A stretch of 64,000 nt of DNA, taken from the NCBI RefSeq assembly GCF_024713975.1, contig NC_091099.1, positions 3,437,001-3,501,000 on the forward strand. Reading direction: 5' to 3'. Of this stretch, positions 38,001-47,945 are shown in pieces. The stretch is from Paralichthys olivaceus (taxonomy: Eukaryota; Chordata; Actinopteri; Pleuronectiformes; Paralichthyidae). How positions within the stretch are numbered: the first letter of the stretch is position 1; each line of letters opens with the position of its first letter. A model generated the notes under the pieces. The model made no database searches and was not told where the DNA came from. It saw nothing but the letters and a program-made list of their open reading frames with translations. The translations under genes and the position numbers were made by a program.

Positions 38001-39197
38001 AAAGCTGGCGAGACGCGAAGCTCTGAAGTCATCTTGAAACTGAGCCTAGATACAGAACATGGTCTTGTGCCTCTTGCCAAAGGAAAATTTCCAACATTCT
38101 GGACTGAGACTTTCCACAATGTGACACATAACTCATTAATTAGCGGAGTGGCTGCACTTTACAGCAAACCCTCTCTACAGAGCTGTGAATGGGAAGTCGT
38201 TTTTTAAATCATTATTCATGAATGGCCATTTGGCCGGTGCATTCATAACGGCAGCCATGAAATATTGAATGGAGTCAAGCAGCAGAGCAGTGCACCAAAA
38301 AAATCAAGAGGCTCAGAATCCAAACATAGCTGGTGCACGGTGTCGCAGTTTCATTGGCTGAGCATCTGATTATCTTTCCAGTTCTCACAGTCTGGTTCTG
38401 ATTCTTTCAGGATGGGAACGGCTACATCGATGAGCAGGAGTTAGATGCTCTGCTACGAGACCTTTACCAGACAAACAAGAAGGTGAGATGAGGGCTTTGG
38501 AAAAAAGTTTACATGCACTTGCTCTCTTTTTACTTTCTGTGCAAACAACGTCACTGGACGAGGCTGAAAAATGTATCTGGCAGTTAACGGCGATTATAAA
38601 ATCTCAAACACAAACATTTCTCATCAGCAAATAATGAATCCTCATGACCAAAATCTTTCATTTCAAACACATCTCGTTGAACAGGACATTAAAACATGCA
38701 AACAATGTCCAGCGTGACAAAATAATGTTAACTTATAATAAAAGTGCTCCCTGTTGTGCAGCAAATCAAATCCAGTTCGAAGAAATGATCAAATTGACCA
38801 TTTTGCACCGTGTGTGTTGGGGCTAGTTCCGACCAATGGGTGAAGGTTTCATGTGTAGGTGGGCGGGCAAGTGCCTGCAAGCCCAGTCAGGCTCCACCCC
38901 CTACTCCCTACAGCTCAAACTGTCGGACGAGCTCAACACAACCCTGATGAACTCAGACTGAGAGATTCGTTTTTTCCTTCATAGGCTTGAGTTATATTTA
39001 GCTGGATTAACTTTGCTTGTTATTCAAGAAATTACTAATCAGCTTTGCTGCCTCCATGTTACCTCCCCGTGTGTTTTCAGGAGGTGGACCTGAAGAACCT
39101 GACGGGCTACAAGCAGAGCATCATGAGCCTCTCTGATGGCGGGAAGCTCTACCGCGGCGAGCTGGAGATCGTCCTCTGCAGGGAGCCCATCGTGTGA
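24980..39197 (+). CDS. calb2: Calretinin (calbindin 2), hexa-EF-hand calcium buffer
   Basis: Cytosolic Ca2+ buffer of neurons and sensory cells. Eleven exons: 24980-25073, 28924-29000, 29107-29196, 30494-30574, 33127-33183, 34996-35073, 36550-36605, 36720-36759, 36927-36980, 38411-38482 and 39081-39197. Together 816 bases, 271 aa, the same length as human calretinin. Five canonical EF loops: residues 29-40 (DNDGNGYIEGKE), 76-87, 120-131, 164-175 and 208-219; the sixth (around 251-260) is degenerate, as in the family. QILPTEENFLLCFRQ and LLPVQENFLLKFQ are near-identical to mammalian calretinin and separate it from calbindin-28K and secretagogin. The start ATG follows a (CAG)5 run and gives the expected N-terminus with HLHLAEVTASQF. 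Teleosts often keep two copies (calb2a, calb2b); which one this is cannot be told here. Confidence 0.97.
26465..26497. repeat. (TG)n microsatellite
   Basis: About 16 units, in calb2 intron 1 (25074-28923). That intron shows no exon or other gene. Confidence 0.95.
27326..27390. repeat. ATCCATTATC-type teleost repeat, fragment
   Basis: 'atccatccatccattatcta' followed by 'cacttatcctttttagttaa' and 'ggggactggagcc', a short fragment of the family seen at 19672 and 44690. In calb2 intron 1. Confidence 0.7.
27920..27969. repeat. Poly-C run followed by (CA)n
   Basis: About 28 consecutive C, then a short CA run, in calb2 intron 1. Homopolymer length may be unreliable. Confidence 0.9.
29026..29060. 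repeat. (CA)n microsatellite
   Basis: Fills about a third of the 106-bp calb2 intron 2, between the donor at 29001 and the acceptor at 29106. Confidence 0.95.
29239..29588 (+). mobile_element. MITE-like element with terminal inverted repeats (full copy)
   Basis: About 350 bp in calb2 intron 3. The left end (29239-29262) reads ttttctttaaaggttcagtg and continues tgta; the right end (29564-29588) is its reverse complement with one extra base. No coding capacity. Internal landmarks are 'gacatctagtggtgaag', 'catgttgcagctgaatac', 'acatggcggtctcgtaga' and 'ttcaatttctgccaataga'. Two further copies, reversed, are at 42478-42743 and 46801-46931. The family is widespread in teleosts as far as I recall; I cannot give its name. 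Confidence 0.85.
29614..29647. repeat. Perfect 15-bp hairpin
   Basis: cctctcatctaactc at 29614-29628, loop TGTT, then its exact reverse complement at 29633-29647. It lies 25 bp beyond the right end of the MITE, in calb2 intron 3. Confidence 0.9.
31060..31530. repeat. Possible degenerate teleost repeat in calb2 intron 4
   Basis: Stretches such as 'ttgtgattggtcaaccacta', 'gcattatgggaatgtcg' and 'ctttttaactttgcagaact' resemble an interspersed teleost element from memory. Borders are unclear. The rest of intron 4 (30575-33126) shows nothing recognisable. Confidence 0.35.
33042..33059. repeat. Poly-G run
   Basis: Eighteen consecutive G about 65 bases upstream of the calb2 exon 5 acceptor. Confidence 0.9.
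37168..37394 (+). mobile_element. tRNA-derived SINE-like element, plus orientation
   Basis: Box-A-like tggctgagggtgtag (37176-37190) and box-B-like agttcaatccc (37213-37223) are followed by 'gcatgctgaagtctccgtgt', 'ctgtatgaatgtgtgtgtta' and a tail 'agatctttataaatacagaa'. This order is that of a common teleost SINE-type repeat. It lies in calb2 intron 9 (36981-38410). A reversed relative is at 46263-46441. Confidence 0.75.
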
Positions 39198-39901
39198 CTT
39201 TCTCCTCTCTCGTTGCATATCATCATTTTCTCTGTCTGCCCCGTCCTGCTCTCCTGAGACCACCCCTCCTCCACCTCCAGCTGCCTGGCAGTGTATACCA
39301 GGTGCATGTGCCGGACACTCCCACCTCCCCCTCCCCATCATGTCCCTGCCAACCCGCCCCTAAAGTTGCATCTGCAGAACGAATGATAAGTGCACTGGCA
39401 GCACGCAACAGCTCTTCTCTCTCAAAACCCCCATTTTCTGCAGCCTGACCCTCTCCACCCAGACCATGACCTCTCTGACAACCTCTAGCTTTTTGCCTTC
39501 TCGACTCTCCCGACCGCGTCCTTTACCGTTTCTGACCTCATCCCCGTCTCTGCTGTGCCTGACTTGCAACTCCTGACCAAAATCCAAAACCCCTTACTCC
39601 ACAGAAATGACCAGTTGATAAATCCTGAACCTTGACCCAAGCTTCATTGACCTTCCATCCCCCTCTGTCAACTTTGCATTAGATACAATATATATATAGA
39701 GAGAGAGAGAGAGAACAGACAGCTCTATTTGGAATTTATTGAATTTATAGTCTGTGATGGAACCGATATTGAATTTTCCACTTCTTATTGTCCCGATGCC
39801 CTTTTATTCCATCAAAACTCCTCTGTCCCATTGCCATGATATGATTTTTCATTTTCAATGATTGTTTTTGGCTGATACTGTCAATTGGAAATATTAATAA
39901 A
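39198..39901 (+). terminator. calb2 3'UTR with poly(A) signal
   Basis: AATAAA at 39896-39901, about 700 bases after the calb2 stop codon, is the first clear polyadenylation signal. The UTR is C/T-rich and contains a short (GA)n run near 39700. Confidence 0.7.
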
Positions 39902-41484
39902 ATCTGTTAAGATAAAATAAGTTTTGAAATTGTCTTAATTTGATTCTGCAGACTGGATTCAGACCTCCGCACTCAGCAACCATTCAGTGCTGTGTCATTC
40001 TCTCCAGTGTCACATCTCCTGATTACTTTCTGTTGCACTGACCTTCTGCACAGCAGCTTGACTATTTAATCAAGGTCCCCCGGCTTTAAACTGCTCCGCT
40101 GCGTTCAAGGGAGCAGTTTGGAGGCAGCACCAGTGTAAAACTATAGCGTAAAAGAGGATTAACGAGGGATGCAGTCTGAAAAAGAGCCACGTCATGTACT
40201 AAATCTGAAGATGATGTAAATAACGGCAGTTTAACTGTAACTCTGACCACTTTGCTTCATGTCTTCATCTGCATTAAGACGTCTTTCTCCCACGTGCTTA
40301 ATGAAGAAACAAGCGAGGCTGCACACGGAGGCCGTGCTAGAGTTTTTGTCTTCAGAGTGAATGACGTGGAATTGAAAAAAGCCCAATTTAAAGCTCTTGC
40401 TGACATAAATTTTAGAAAATTGCTGTTGGTTTTCCTGTCATCCGTGAATCAACAAAACTTCAAGTTTAAAAAGTCTAAACAGGTAAGAATCAGTTAAATC
40501 ATGGAAAAATATGGAGAAAAAAAAATTAGATAACCTCTAAAGTCTTATTTGAAGAGGTGATTTAATTTGCTATTGTTGTGGCATCTCATGAGTTTTAAAT
40601 GTCACTGTAAACATGAGGAGAAAGTCTATTACATAACGCCCCCGCAGTAAACTTAACAATGATCCAAACTGACAACCAAAAAACTTTGGGCTTTATTCCA
40701 GCAGGAAACCGGAAGTCTTTGTCTTTTCCAGCTGAATCCAGGGTGGGAGGTTTTTCCTGCTCCTGAGCTGTTTCTCCTAAGACAGTAGGACAGGACATGA
40801 TATTTCTCGTAAAACCCCAGTAATTGAGTTGACATGCTTTTAAGGCAATCTGAATAATACAGCAAGCACACAAGCTCCCATCCAACTGTGGAGCGGGTGC
40901 AAACCCACATCAATTATTCAGAAGCATTTAAATCTTTATGTGTAATGCAGCTGCACAAGGAGAGTAGATATCACCGAGGCAGCAGTATGTATTTAACAAT
41001 ATGATCTGTATTTATAATAGATCAATGATATAAATTAGAATGAAATATAAAATGTACATGAAGTACACATGGAAAAGATAATAATCCAGCACAGAAATAC
41101 AAGCTGTGTCCTGACTCAGGGGCGATGTACTCGACCACAAACGGTCTACAGAGGATGTCGGCATCTCCAGCTTGTCCTGCCCTCACCGCTGTCCCCTCGT
41201 AACAGAGCTGCAGTTGGACACGACGAAAAAGTTTCAGTGCCCCCTGTTTGTCTTTTTATGTGTACCGCTCATCGACAAAGCGCAATGAATCCTGGGATAG
41301 ATTGCCCCAAGATGGATCCACCCGTTGGAGCCTTCGTTTCTCGGGGACAGAAGGACGCATTGGTTCATCAGCATCAGCAGGAGCAGTCTAGTCTCGCTGC
41401 CCAAACATAAGCTGTGTCTCAAGTAGGAGGCTGCGTCCTTCGGAGGACCCGGTCTACGCAGACCGATAAATAAATAGAAGCTCA

Positions 41485-41488
<4 letters not shown>

Positions 41489-41519
<31 letters not shown>
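41489..41519. repeat. (CT)n microsatellite
   Basis: About 15 units of CT. Confidence 0.95.
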
Positions 41520-41521
<2 letters not shown>

Positions 41522-42477
41522 AACAACAAGACATCTTTAATCACTGGTCATTCAGGAAGTGCACCGATGACTCAGCTGTTTGCGTCACAGTTTCAAACAG
41601 GGGAGCACTTTGAATGAACGCATGAACAAAGTGGGTGAATAATTTCTCGCGACTCCACATCGTTAAATTAAAAGAGCGGCTGATAGGTTTTGGAGAGGAG
41701 GCACGTCTGATTAAACGTTTCGCTGAAGATGCAGTCGTTGACCAGATCGGACAAGTGTAGATACTCCAGCGCCCTCGTTCTTTAACAACATGACGTCTCC
41801 ACGTGTTCTGCGTGACCAAAGAAAGTTAAACAAACTTCCACAGATCCTTCAGAGAATTCTCACTTGCTGCAGTTTTCTGAACGAACCATTAACAGGGGGT
41901 TTGAACCTGCGTGGCCCCGCAGTGAGAGTCTGAATCTGAAGGCAACACACAGACGGCAGGAATCATCGACAGTCCTTGAAAGCAGTTTTGCTCAGCACTT
42001 GCCTGCTGCAACCACCTGGGAGAAGAATTTACATTTAAAATCAGACTTCAGATGCAGGCTGAACTTTGTCCTTTAGCTATATTTAGCTCTGCACATAAAG
42101 GAGTGACAAACTAAAACTACACACTCCACTGAGGTTTACTGCACTTTAGAAAAATGTGGCCTCGAATATTTGTATGTTTTGTGTGATATTATTCTTTCCT
42201 ATGCTGCCAAATGTTTATGTACTACAGTCTGCGATACAGTTTTACTATATTATACAGAAGGGACAAAATAAAACATATAACGATAAGAAGAAGAAGAAAA
42301 ACAGGATTTATGTTGCTGATTCATGTCGAGTCAATTCAGGTTAATATTATTTATAAAGCACATTTCAATCAAGAGAGAAATAATTTGCAAAATGAACTAA
42401 ATGCCCATTAAGAAATAAAAAGTGATTTGATATAAATGAGAGTCTGTTTTAGTTTTAAAGATTTATTTGAAAGGATT

Positions 42478-42743
42478 TTTTGGCAGAAACTGAATATGAA
42501 ATAATCCTAGCGATGTGTTCACAGCTGTGTTTCTTCTAAACTGTATGAATTGTTGTTTTTCTCTTTCAATAGAATGGTTCTTTATATTTACATGGAGGGG
42601 CGGGTCACGTTTTTACTGTCGTCCAAACTGGACCAATTAAACTGAAGTTCACGACAGGTTTCACTACAAAGGGGAGGATGGAGGTATTCAGCTGCAACAT
42701 GCAACTTCACCTCTAGAAGTCACTGAATTCTACACATTGAACA
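42478..42743 (-). mobile_element. MITE-like element, reversed copy
   Basis: Reads in reverse the same landmarks as 29239-29588: 'ttggcagaaactgaatatga' at its left, 'tatttacatggaggggcggg', 'gtattcagctgcaacatgca' and 'gaattctacacattgaac' at its right. Ends are degraded, so the terminal inverted repeats are incomplete. Confidence 0.75.
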
Positions 42744-44689
42744 ACACTGAGTGAGAGAGGAGAAAAGATTTCAAGTTTGACAGCAACGACATGATTGGAC
42801 AGTAAACATCCAACAATCAGCTGATTAGAAGAGGCGGGTAGAGTACAAGAGAACTGTGAGTGAGTGAGACGTAGAGAGTCTCCCTGATGGAACTTTAACT
42901 TTGCTTCATTCAAAACAACAACAGGAGGCTACAGCTGCACAACGTTTGTCATTGTGAAGCCATTAGCAGGCTGACACTGACATTCAGCTCAGAACATTGA
43001 AACAGCCTCACGGAGCCGATACTCGTCTGAGTGCTGAGTCATTCATTTGCAGGGGATTTGTTAGTGTTGATGAACGTCCTCCGTCCAAACTTGAATGATG
43101 ACTTGGACAATTGTCAACAAGGACATTTCAGTGTATTTTATGTGACCAAACCGAACCCATAGCGCAAACAAATGCACGAAATTCAAAAGCTCAGAAGGTG
43201 AACGATGTTTGATTCTTTCCTCCTGCTCCTCCTCACAGTCGCACACTTTGCACAACATGAAGCTGAGACTTTCTGCTTCGGTGTTGGAGGGGAATTCCTT
43301 TTTTACTCCAGCTATCGTGTTTCTGTTCTGCATGCAAACACAATCAACTGGATAAAATTGGAGGCAGTTTTGGAACTACGCACCCAACGGCTGCACAGGG
43401 GCGAGAGAGAGAAGAGAATATGAATGTAAGAGGATGACTGCCATGATTTATTCAACGAGGAAAGGAACCCTGCAGTTTTATTTATGATCTCTTTAAATAT
43501 AGCTCATGTGAATTAAATAAATGATTGAAAATGGATGTTCCAACCTAGATTCCTGTGTGTGTGCCACACACCTGGGCACATGCACACAGTAAACACAGGC
43601 GTGTGGATTCTCATTGTTAATTACATGCACATCTTCACCAACAGATACACTTTGATCCAGACACTTTCAGGAGGTATCTCCTAATTTCATTGTCTTTCAT
43701 GCACAGATGCAAATGGATGTTGATGGCGGTGACGTTATTGCCTGCACTGAATGAAGACCCACAATGCAGTTCAGTGCAACACAGACACAAACTCTTTATA
43801 CAACTTGTAAATGAGGCCAAATGGAAACATGGTGCTCAAAATTATCCAAAATTGTGAAATGAGTCCTTTTTAAAACCCTTAATTAAAATTGTTCCTCGTG
43901 TCAGGGCTGCAAGATCGATTAAACAAACAAGGCCTGAATTTAATATTGACCGATACTTATTTTTTAATGAAGCACAGCGGCCCATAGTAATTTTACTAAG
44001 CCTGCATGGGCCCTTGTGTCTTCAGTGACATCACTGTATTTGAAATCCATAGCACTGAAATAGTTGCAGAAATGAATACCGCTTTTCCGTGTAGATAGAA
44101 ATCGGCTTTGCTCTTTCACAGAGTCCCAGAGGCTGTTAGTGTTTATTTCTTACCACTATTACGCCAATAATATTCAGGAAGAACATATGAAAGAGAATCC
44201 TTAAGGGATAAAGGAGAAGGAAAGGAAGTACTATAAAATGATCAATACTTCCATTTTTAGGTCCAGAAAAACCTCCTGCCGCGACTCAAGCTGTCGTCTT
44301 TGTTGTGTAATATTTAATAAGCCGTAGTTTCATTCTGCTGATTTTAATATAATAATATATAGTCGATTAAATTACTCAGTATATCAGGAAATTTCATTGC
44401 TATCAGGGATTTCCCTATGTTCTTTGGTCACGATGCTCAGCCATCCTTCCTCTCACGTTTCACTCTATGAAGTTCAGGAGCGTTTCAAATTATAAACAAA
44501 GTGCACAGACATAAATAATAGTGAGTTTAAGTTCCAGACACAGATAAAAACATTTAGACGGAAATGTTCTTCTTTCCTACCCCGAAGGATCTGAAACCTT
44601 AACTCTGACTTTATTTTGTATCATATCACATTTACTGAGTTGGCAGTCGGCATGAGAAAGATGCAGGATAATGGCAAATAATAAGCTTC

Positions 44690-44930
44690 ACCCGTCCACC
44701 TTAATATTTCAGGGTCGTGGGGGGAGCTGGGGCAAATCCCAGCGAACACGAGGCAAGAGGCGGAGGATACGTGACACAGAGTGACAAACAAGCTTTTGGT
44801 CACACATTCACAGTCACACCTTCGGACAGCGTGCATGTCTTTGGACTGTGAAGCTGGAGACTCCACACAGATCAACCAAACCAGAAACCGGAGGCAACAG
44901 TGCTCCCCACCGCACCACCATGCCCAAAGA
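44690..44930. repeat. ATCCATTATC-type teleost repeat, long fragment
   Basis: 'tcagggtcgtggggggagct', 'caagaggcggaggatacg', 'gtgcatgtctttggactgtg', 'agactccacacagatcaac' and 'gaggcaacagtgctccccac' appear in the order known for this abundant teleost repeat. Confidence 0.75.
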
Positions 44931-46262
44931 AGAAGCTGTCTATTTAAAGCCAAATAAAATAATGTGGTGTGTGTTTGTGTGTGTGTGTGTGTGTGTGATG
45001 CTGGATGAATGAACATAAAAACTACAAATCCACTGGGAGAGAGTCCAGGACAGAATAGGTTGCAGGATGAGAGCACTGGGCCTCAGGTGCTTCCACCTTC
45101 ATTCATCCGTCCTCCAGATACCGACCCCACTTTGCAAAATAGTTTGGGCTCAGATTTAGCTGACACCATCATACTGTCGTCTGGCCTACATACTGCACTG
45201 TGTGGAACTATGGCCCTTCGGTTGGTCCGCTCCTGTTCGCCAGATCTGGGCCGGTTTGATCATCATTCACAAAAAAAGTTACAAAAAGTATTACATGTGT
45301 TACAAGACAAGAACTCCAATGAAGATGAACTGTAGCCTTTATTGTGAGCGATTTTGTAGGTAAATGTTAAACTAAAAAACACTTGGCACATCCATCGGTG
45401 CATAGGAGAGGGACGAGCAGTTTATAAATATGTTTGTGATTGCAGGTTAGACAGTGTGCGGGGGCTCTTTCACAAACAGGTAAATGTTAAAAGTAGCAGC
45501 AGAAATAAACAATAAAAATAGAAACATCATCTCCTGCGCTGTGATTACTGGGCAGACCAACTGCAATCTACAGTATGCAATTAACTGATTGTTGAATTTT
45601 GTGTCGAGACAATACCTCCTCTCTGCGTCTGCTCAGGGACGCCAGTGAACCCCCTCCAGCTCCAGCACAGCTCTGCACCACATATTGTACCGCCACCAAC
45701 TCATCATTTGCAGCGTGAGCTGTGTGCCAAAGTAATGTGTCTGTAAATGGTGGAATAGAAGCCAACTTCCAAATGAAGTGACCCCAGAGGAGCCCGGCGA
45801 TATCTGCTGCTCCCAAGCTCCAGGAGCTTTAAGAGAGTCTGGACTCAGGAGGCTGCCAGAGAAACCATCTGTGTGCTGTGACTGCATAAGCTCCGTCGGC
45901 TGTGCTGTCAGCTTTATCTCGGCACCTACATCTCAGCCTCGGTGTTTGCAAACTAACTCAATGCGAAAACAAACAATGGAGCCCAGTGAATTCACGACAG
46001 CCAGACTGTTTAATCATAAATATTGAATGGACGAGGAAAACCAATCTCTTTTAATAATGTCAACATTTGCCTCTTGGATCGTGCCTCTTTTATTTTGTCA
46101 AGTCTCGTATTAAAGGGGGAAATAAACACTTTATGCAAATCAGGAGAAAATATCAGCTTCTAATTTTACTTTTATAAGAAACAACAATCAATAACTATCA
46201 TCTATACAACAGCAAAGGGAAGGTATTCTGGTGCAGTACTAGTTGTATCAATGACATATATA

Positions 46263-46441
46263 CAGCTGTATTTATCTCGTCTTATCAACAACTCAAAGTA
46301 CTTTACGATACAAGCCACACACCATCCATCACAGCCGTATGGTTCAGTATCAAGTTCACATTAGGATACAGACTGGAGGAGCCAGGCATTGAACCACCAA
46401 ACCTTCAGTGGACAACCCTCTCTCTCCCCTGAGCCACATCT
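46263..46441 (-). mobile_element. tRNA-derived SINE-like element, minus orientation
   Basis: Reverse complement reads box-A-like gtggctcaggggagag, 'ggttgtccactgaaggtt', box-B-like ggttcaatgcc, then 'ctcctccagtctgtatcc' and a tail with 'actttgagttgttgataaga'. Same family as 37168-37394, in opposite orientation. Confidence 0.7.
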
Positions 46442-46800
46442 TAAGGATGTAACTTGTTTTACAATCAGTGTGATAAAGTTGGGTTAAATGATTTATGCTG
46501 TAATTTACCATATTGCATATTAGTGGATTAATAATTTATATAAATACATTTTGTAAAGATTCTTTTCATAATGGTGCCTCGTTATTTTTTAAATGATATG
46601 GTCTGAGATCAGTTTACAATCATAGGGAATTGTCTGTATGATATAGAAAGAAAGAAAAATCTAAGGTACGGGGAGAGCGGCTTTAAAACATTATTATTGC
46701 TAATGTTTTTCACACAAAGAGGACCAAAAAAAAGAACCCAAGGTGAATAGCAACAGTTATTAAACTGAAGGTAGCCTACCTCTTAATAAAAACCTATCAA

Positions 46801-46931
46801 GGGTTCAGTGTGTGAGATTTTGATGAACTGATCTATTGGCAGAAATTGAATCTAAATTAACCTGTGTGTGTTTTGTACAGTCGCCCACTTCACCACTAGA
46901 TGTCACTAACTTCTACACACTGAACCTTTAA
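46801..46931 (-). mobile_element. MITE-like element, internally deleted copy
   Basis: Both termini are kept (gttcagtgtgtgagattt left; ctacacactgaaccttta right), as are the subterminal blocks 'atctattggcagaaattgaa' and 'cttcaccactagatgtcact'. About 220 bp of the middle is missing relative to 29239-29588. Orientation is opposite to that copy. Confidence 0.85.
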
Positions 46932-47415
46932 GAGAGGTTTCAAATTTCTAAATGAACATAACTGCATTTAAAAAGGGTTATTTTCACAGTTGTGCAGGGT
47001 TTTTATGTGATATAGACTTTTGGACATGTGTTACTATTAATAATACGAATACTACTACAACTACTAATACTACTAATAATGCTACTACTACTTATAATGT
47101 TAAGAAGAAGAAGAAGCAATTAGCAATTAGGAATTTGCAATTAGGAAGTATCAGTAGGGGTAGTCGTCGTCGTGCGCAATGAATTGTGGGAAGCAGGACC
47201 GTGCCTTTGAGACCCTTCTCTCTGTTGAACCGTCCCCGTCGTGCAGAGGCCTTGGGTCGGATCGGTGAAGCGGGACAATGCTCCCCTCTGCCGGAGGAGT
47301 CGCGCCGGACACGCGGATATGTCCAGGGCCCCGTCGCGGTTAATATCTGGACGCGTAAAAGACGGTCCGCCGCATCGGCTCCAGCACTTAGTCACAGCCC
47401 GAGTCAGAGTCAGCG

Positions 47416-47897
47416 ATGAGCGGGGCCACGGTGTTCAAGCAGTGCGGCTCGGTGCTGGTGACCGGGGCCAGCCGCGGGATCGGGCTGCAGATAGTCGAGA
47501 GCCTGGCAGGAGGAGGCTTCTCCCCGGGGAAGATCGTAGCCACGACCCGAAACCCCGATGGCGCCCAGGTAAACACCCAGCAAGCTAACTGATTATCCCC
47601 GCAGCTACACGCCGCGTGTGGGGCTGTGAGACCGGGTCAAACGTGGGTCTGCGCCCGGGCTGAAAGGTGCATCATGTACCGGGGATGAAGTCACAGTAAC
47701 CACCGGTGTCAAACTGTTTTTATTCTCTGAATGAAACCGGATTGTTCTGGATCCACAGAAACTCCAGGATCTGGCTCTGAAACATCCCAACATCCACATC
47801 ACCACTCTGGGTAAGAGAGAGGAGCATGGCTGCTGTTTGTTAAGTGTCCTGGAGCTCAGTGAGAAGAGCCAAACTTTTAAAAAGTGTTGTTATGTCA

Positions 47898-47945
<48 letters not shown>

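Larger units (their letters stand above)
39902..47415. other. calb2-dehydrogenase intergenic region
   Basis: 7.5 kb without a recognisable gene on either strand. It holds a (CT)n run at 41489-41519, two reversed MITE copies, a reversed SINE-like element, an ATCCATTATC-family copy near 44690-44930, a (GT)n array near 44967-44998 and small AT-rich triplet runs near 47040-47120. From about 47180 it becomes GC-rich, which fits the promoter and leader of the next gene. Confidence 0.7.

Noticed and set aside
37809-38207. 132-codon open frame on the plus strand in calb2 intron 9
   Set aside because: No recognisable domain, no splice or promoter context, and composition like the surrounding intron.
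40085-40130. Short imperfect hairpin (aactgctcc ... gggagcagtt)
   Set aside because: Stem of about 9-10 bp with a long loop; expected by chance at this scale.
44621-45335. Open frames on both strands near 45 kb
   Set aside because: They overlap a degenerate teleost repeat and a (GT)n array and have no recognisable protein features.
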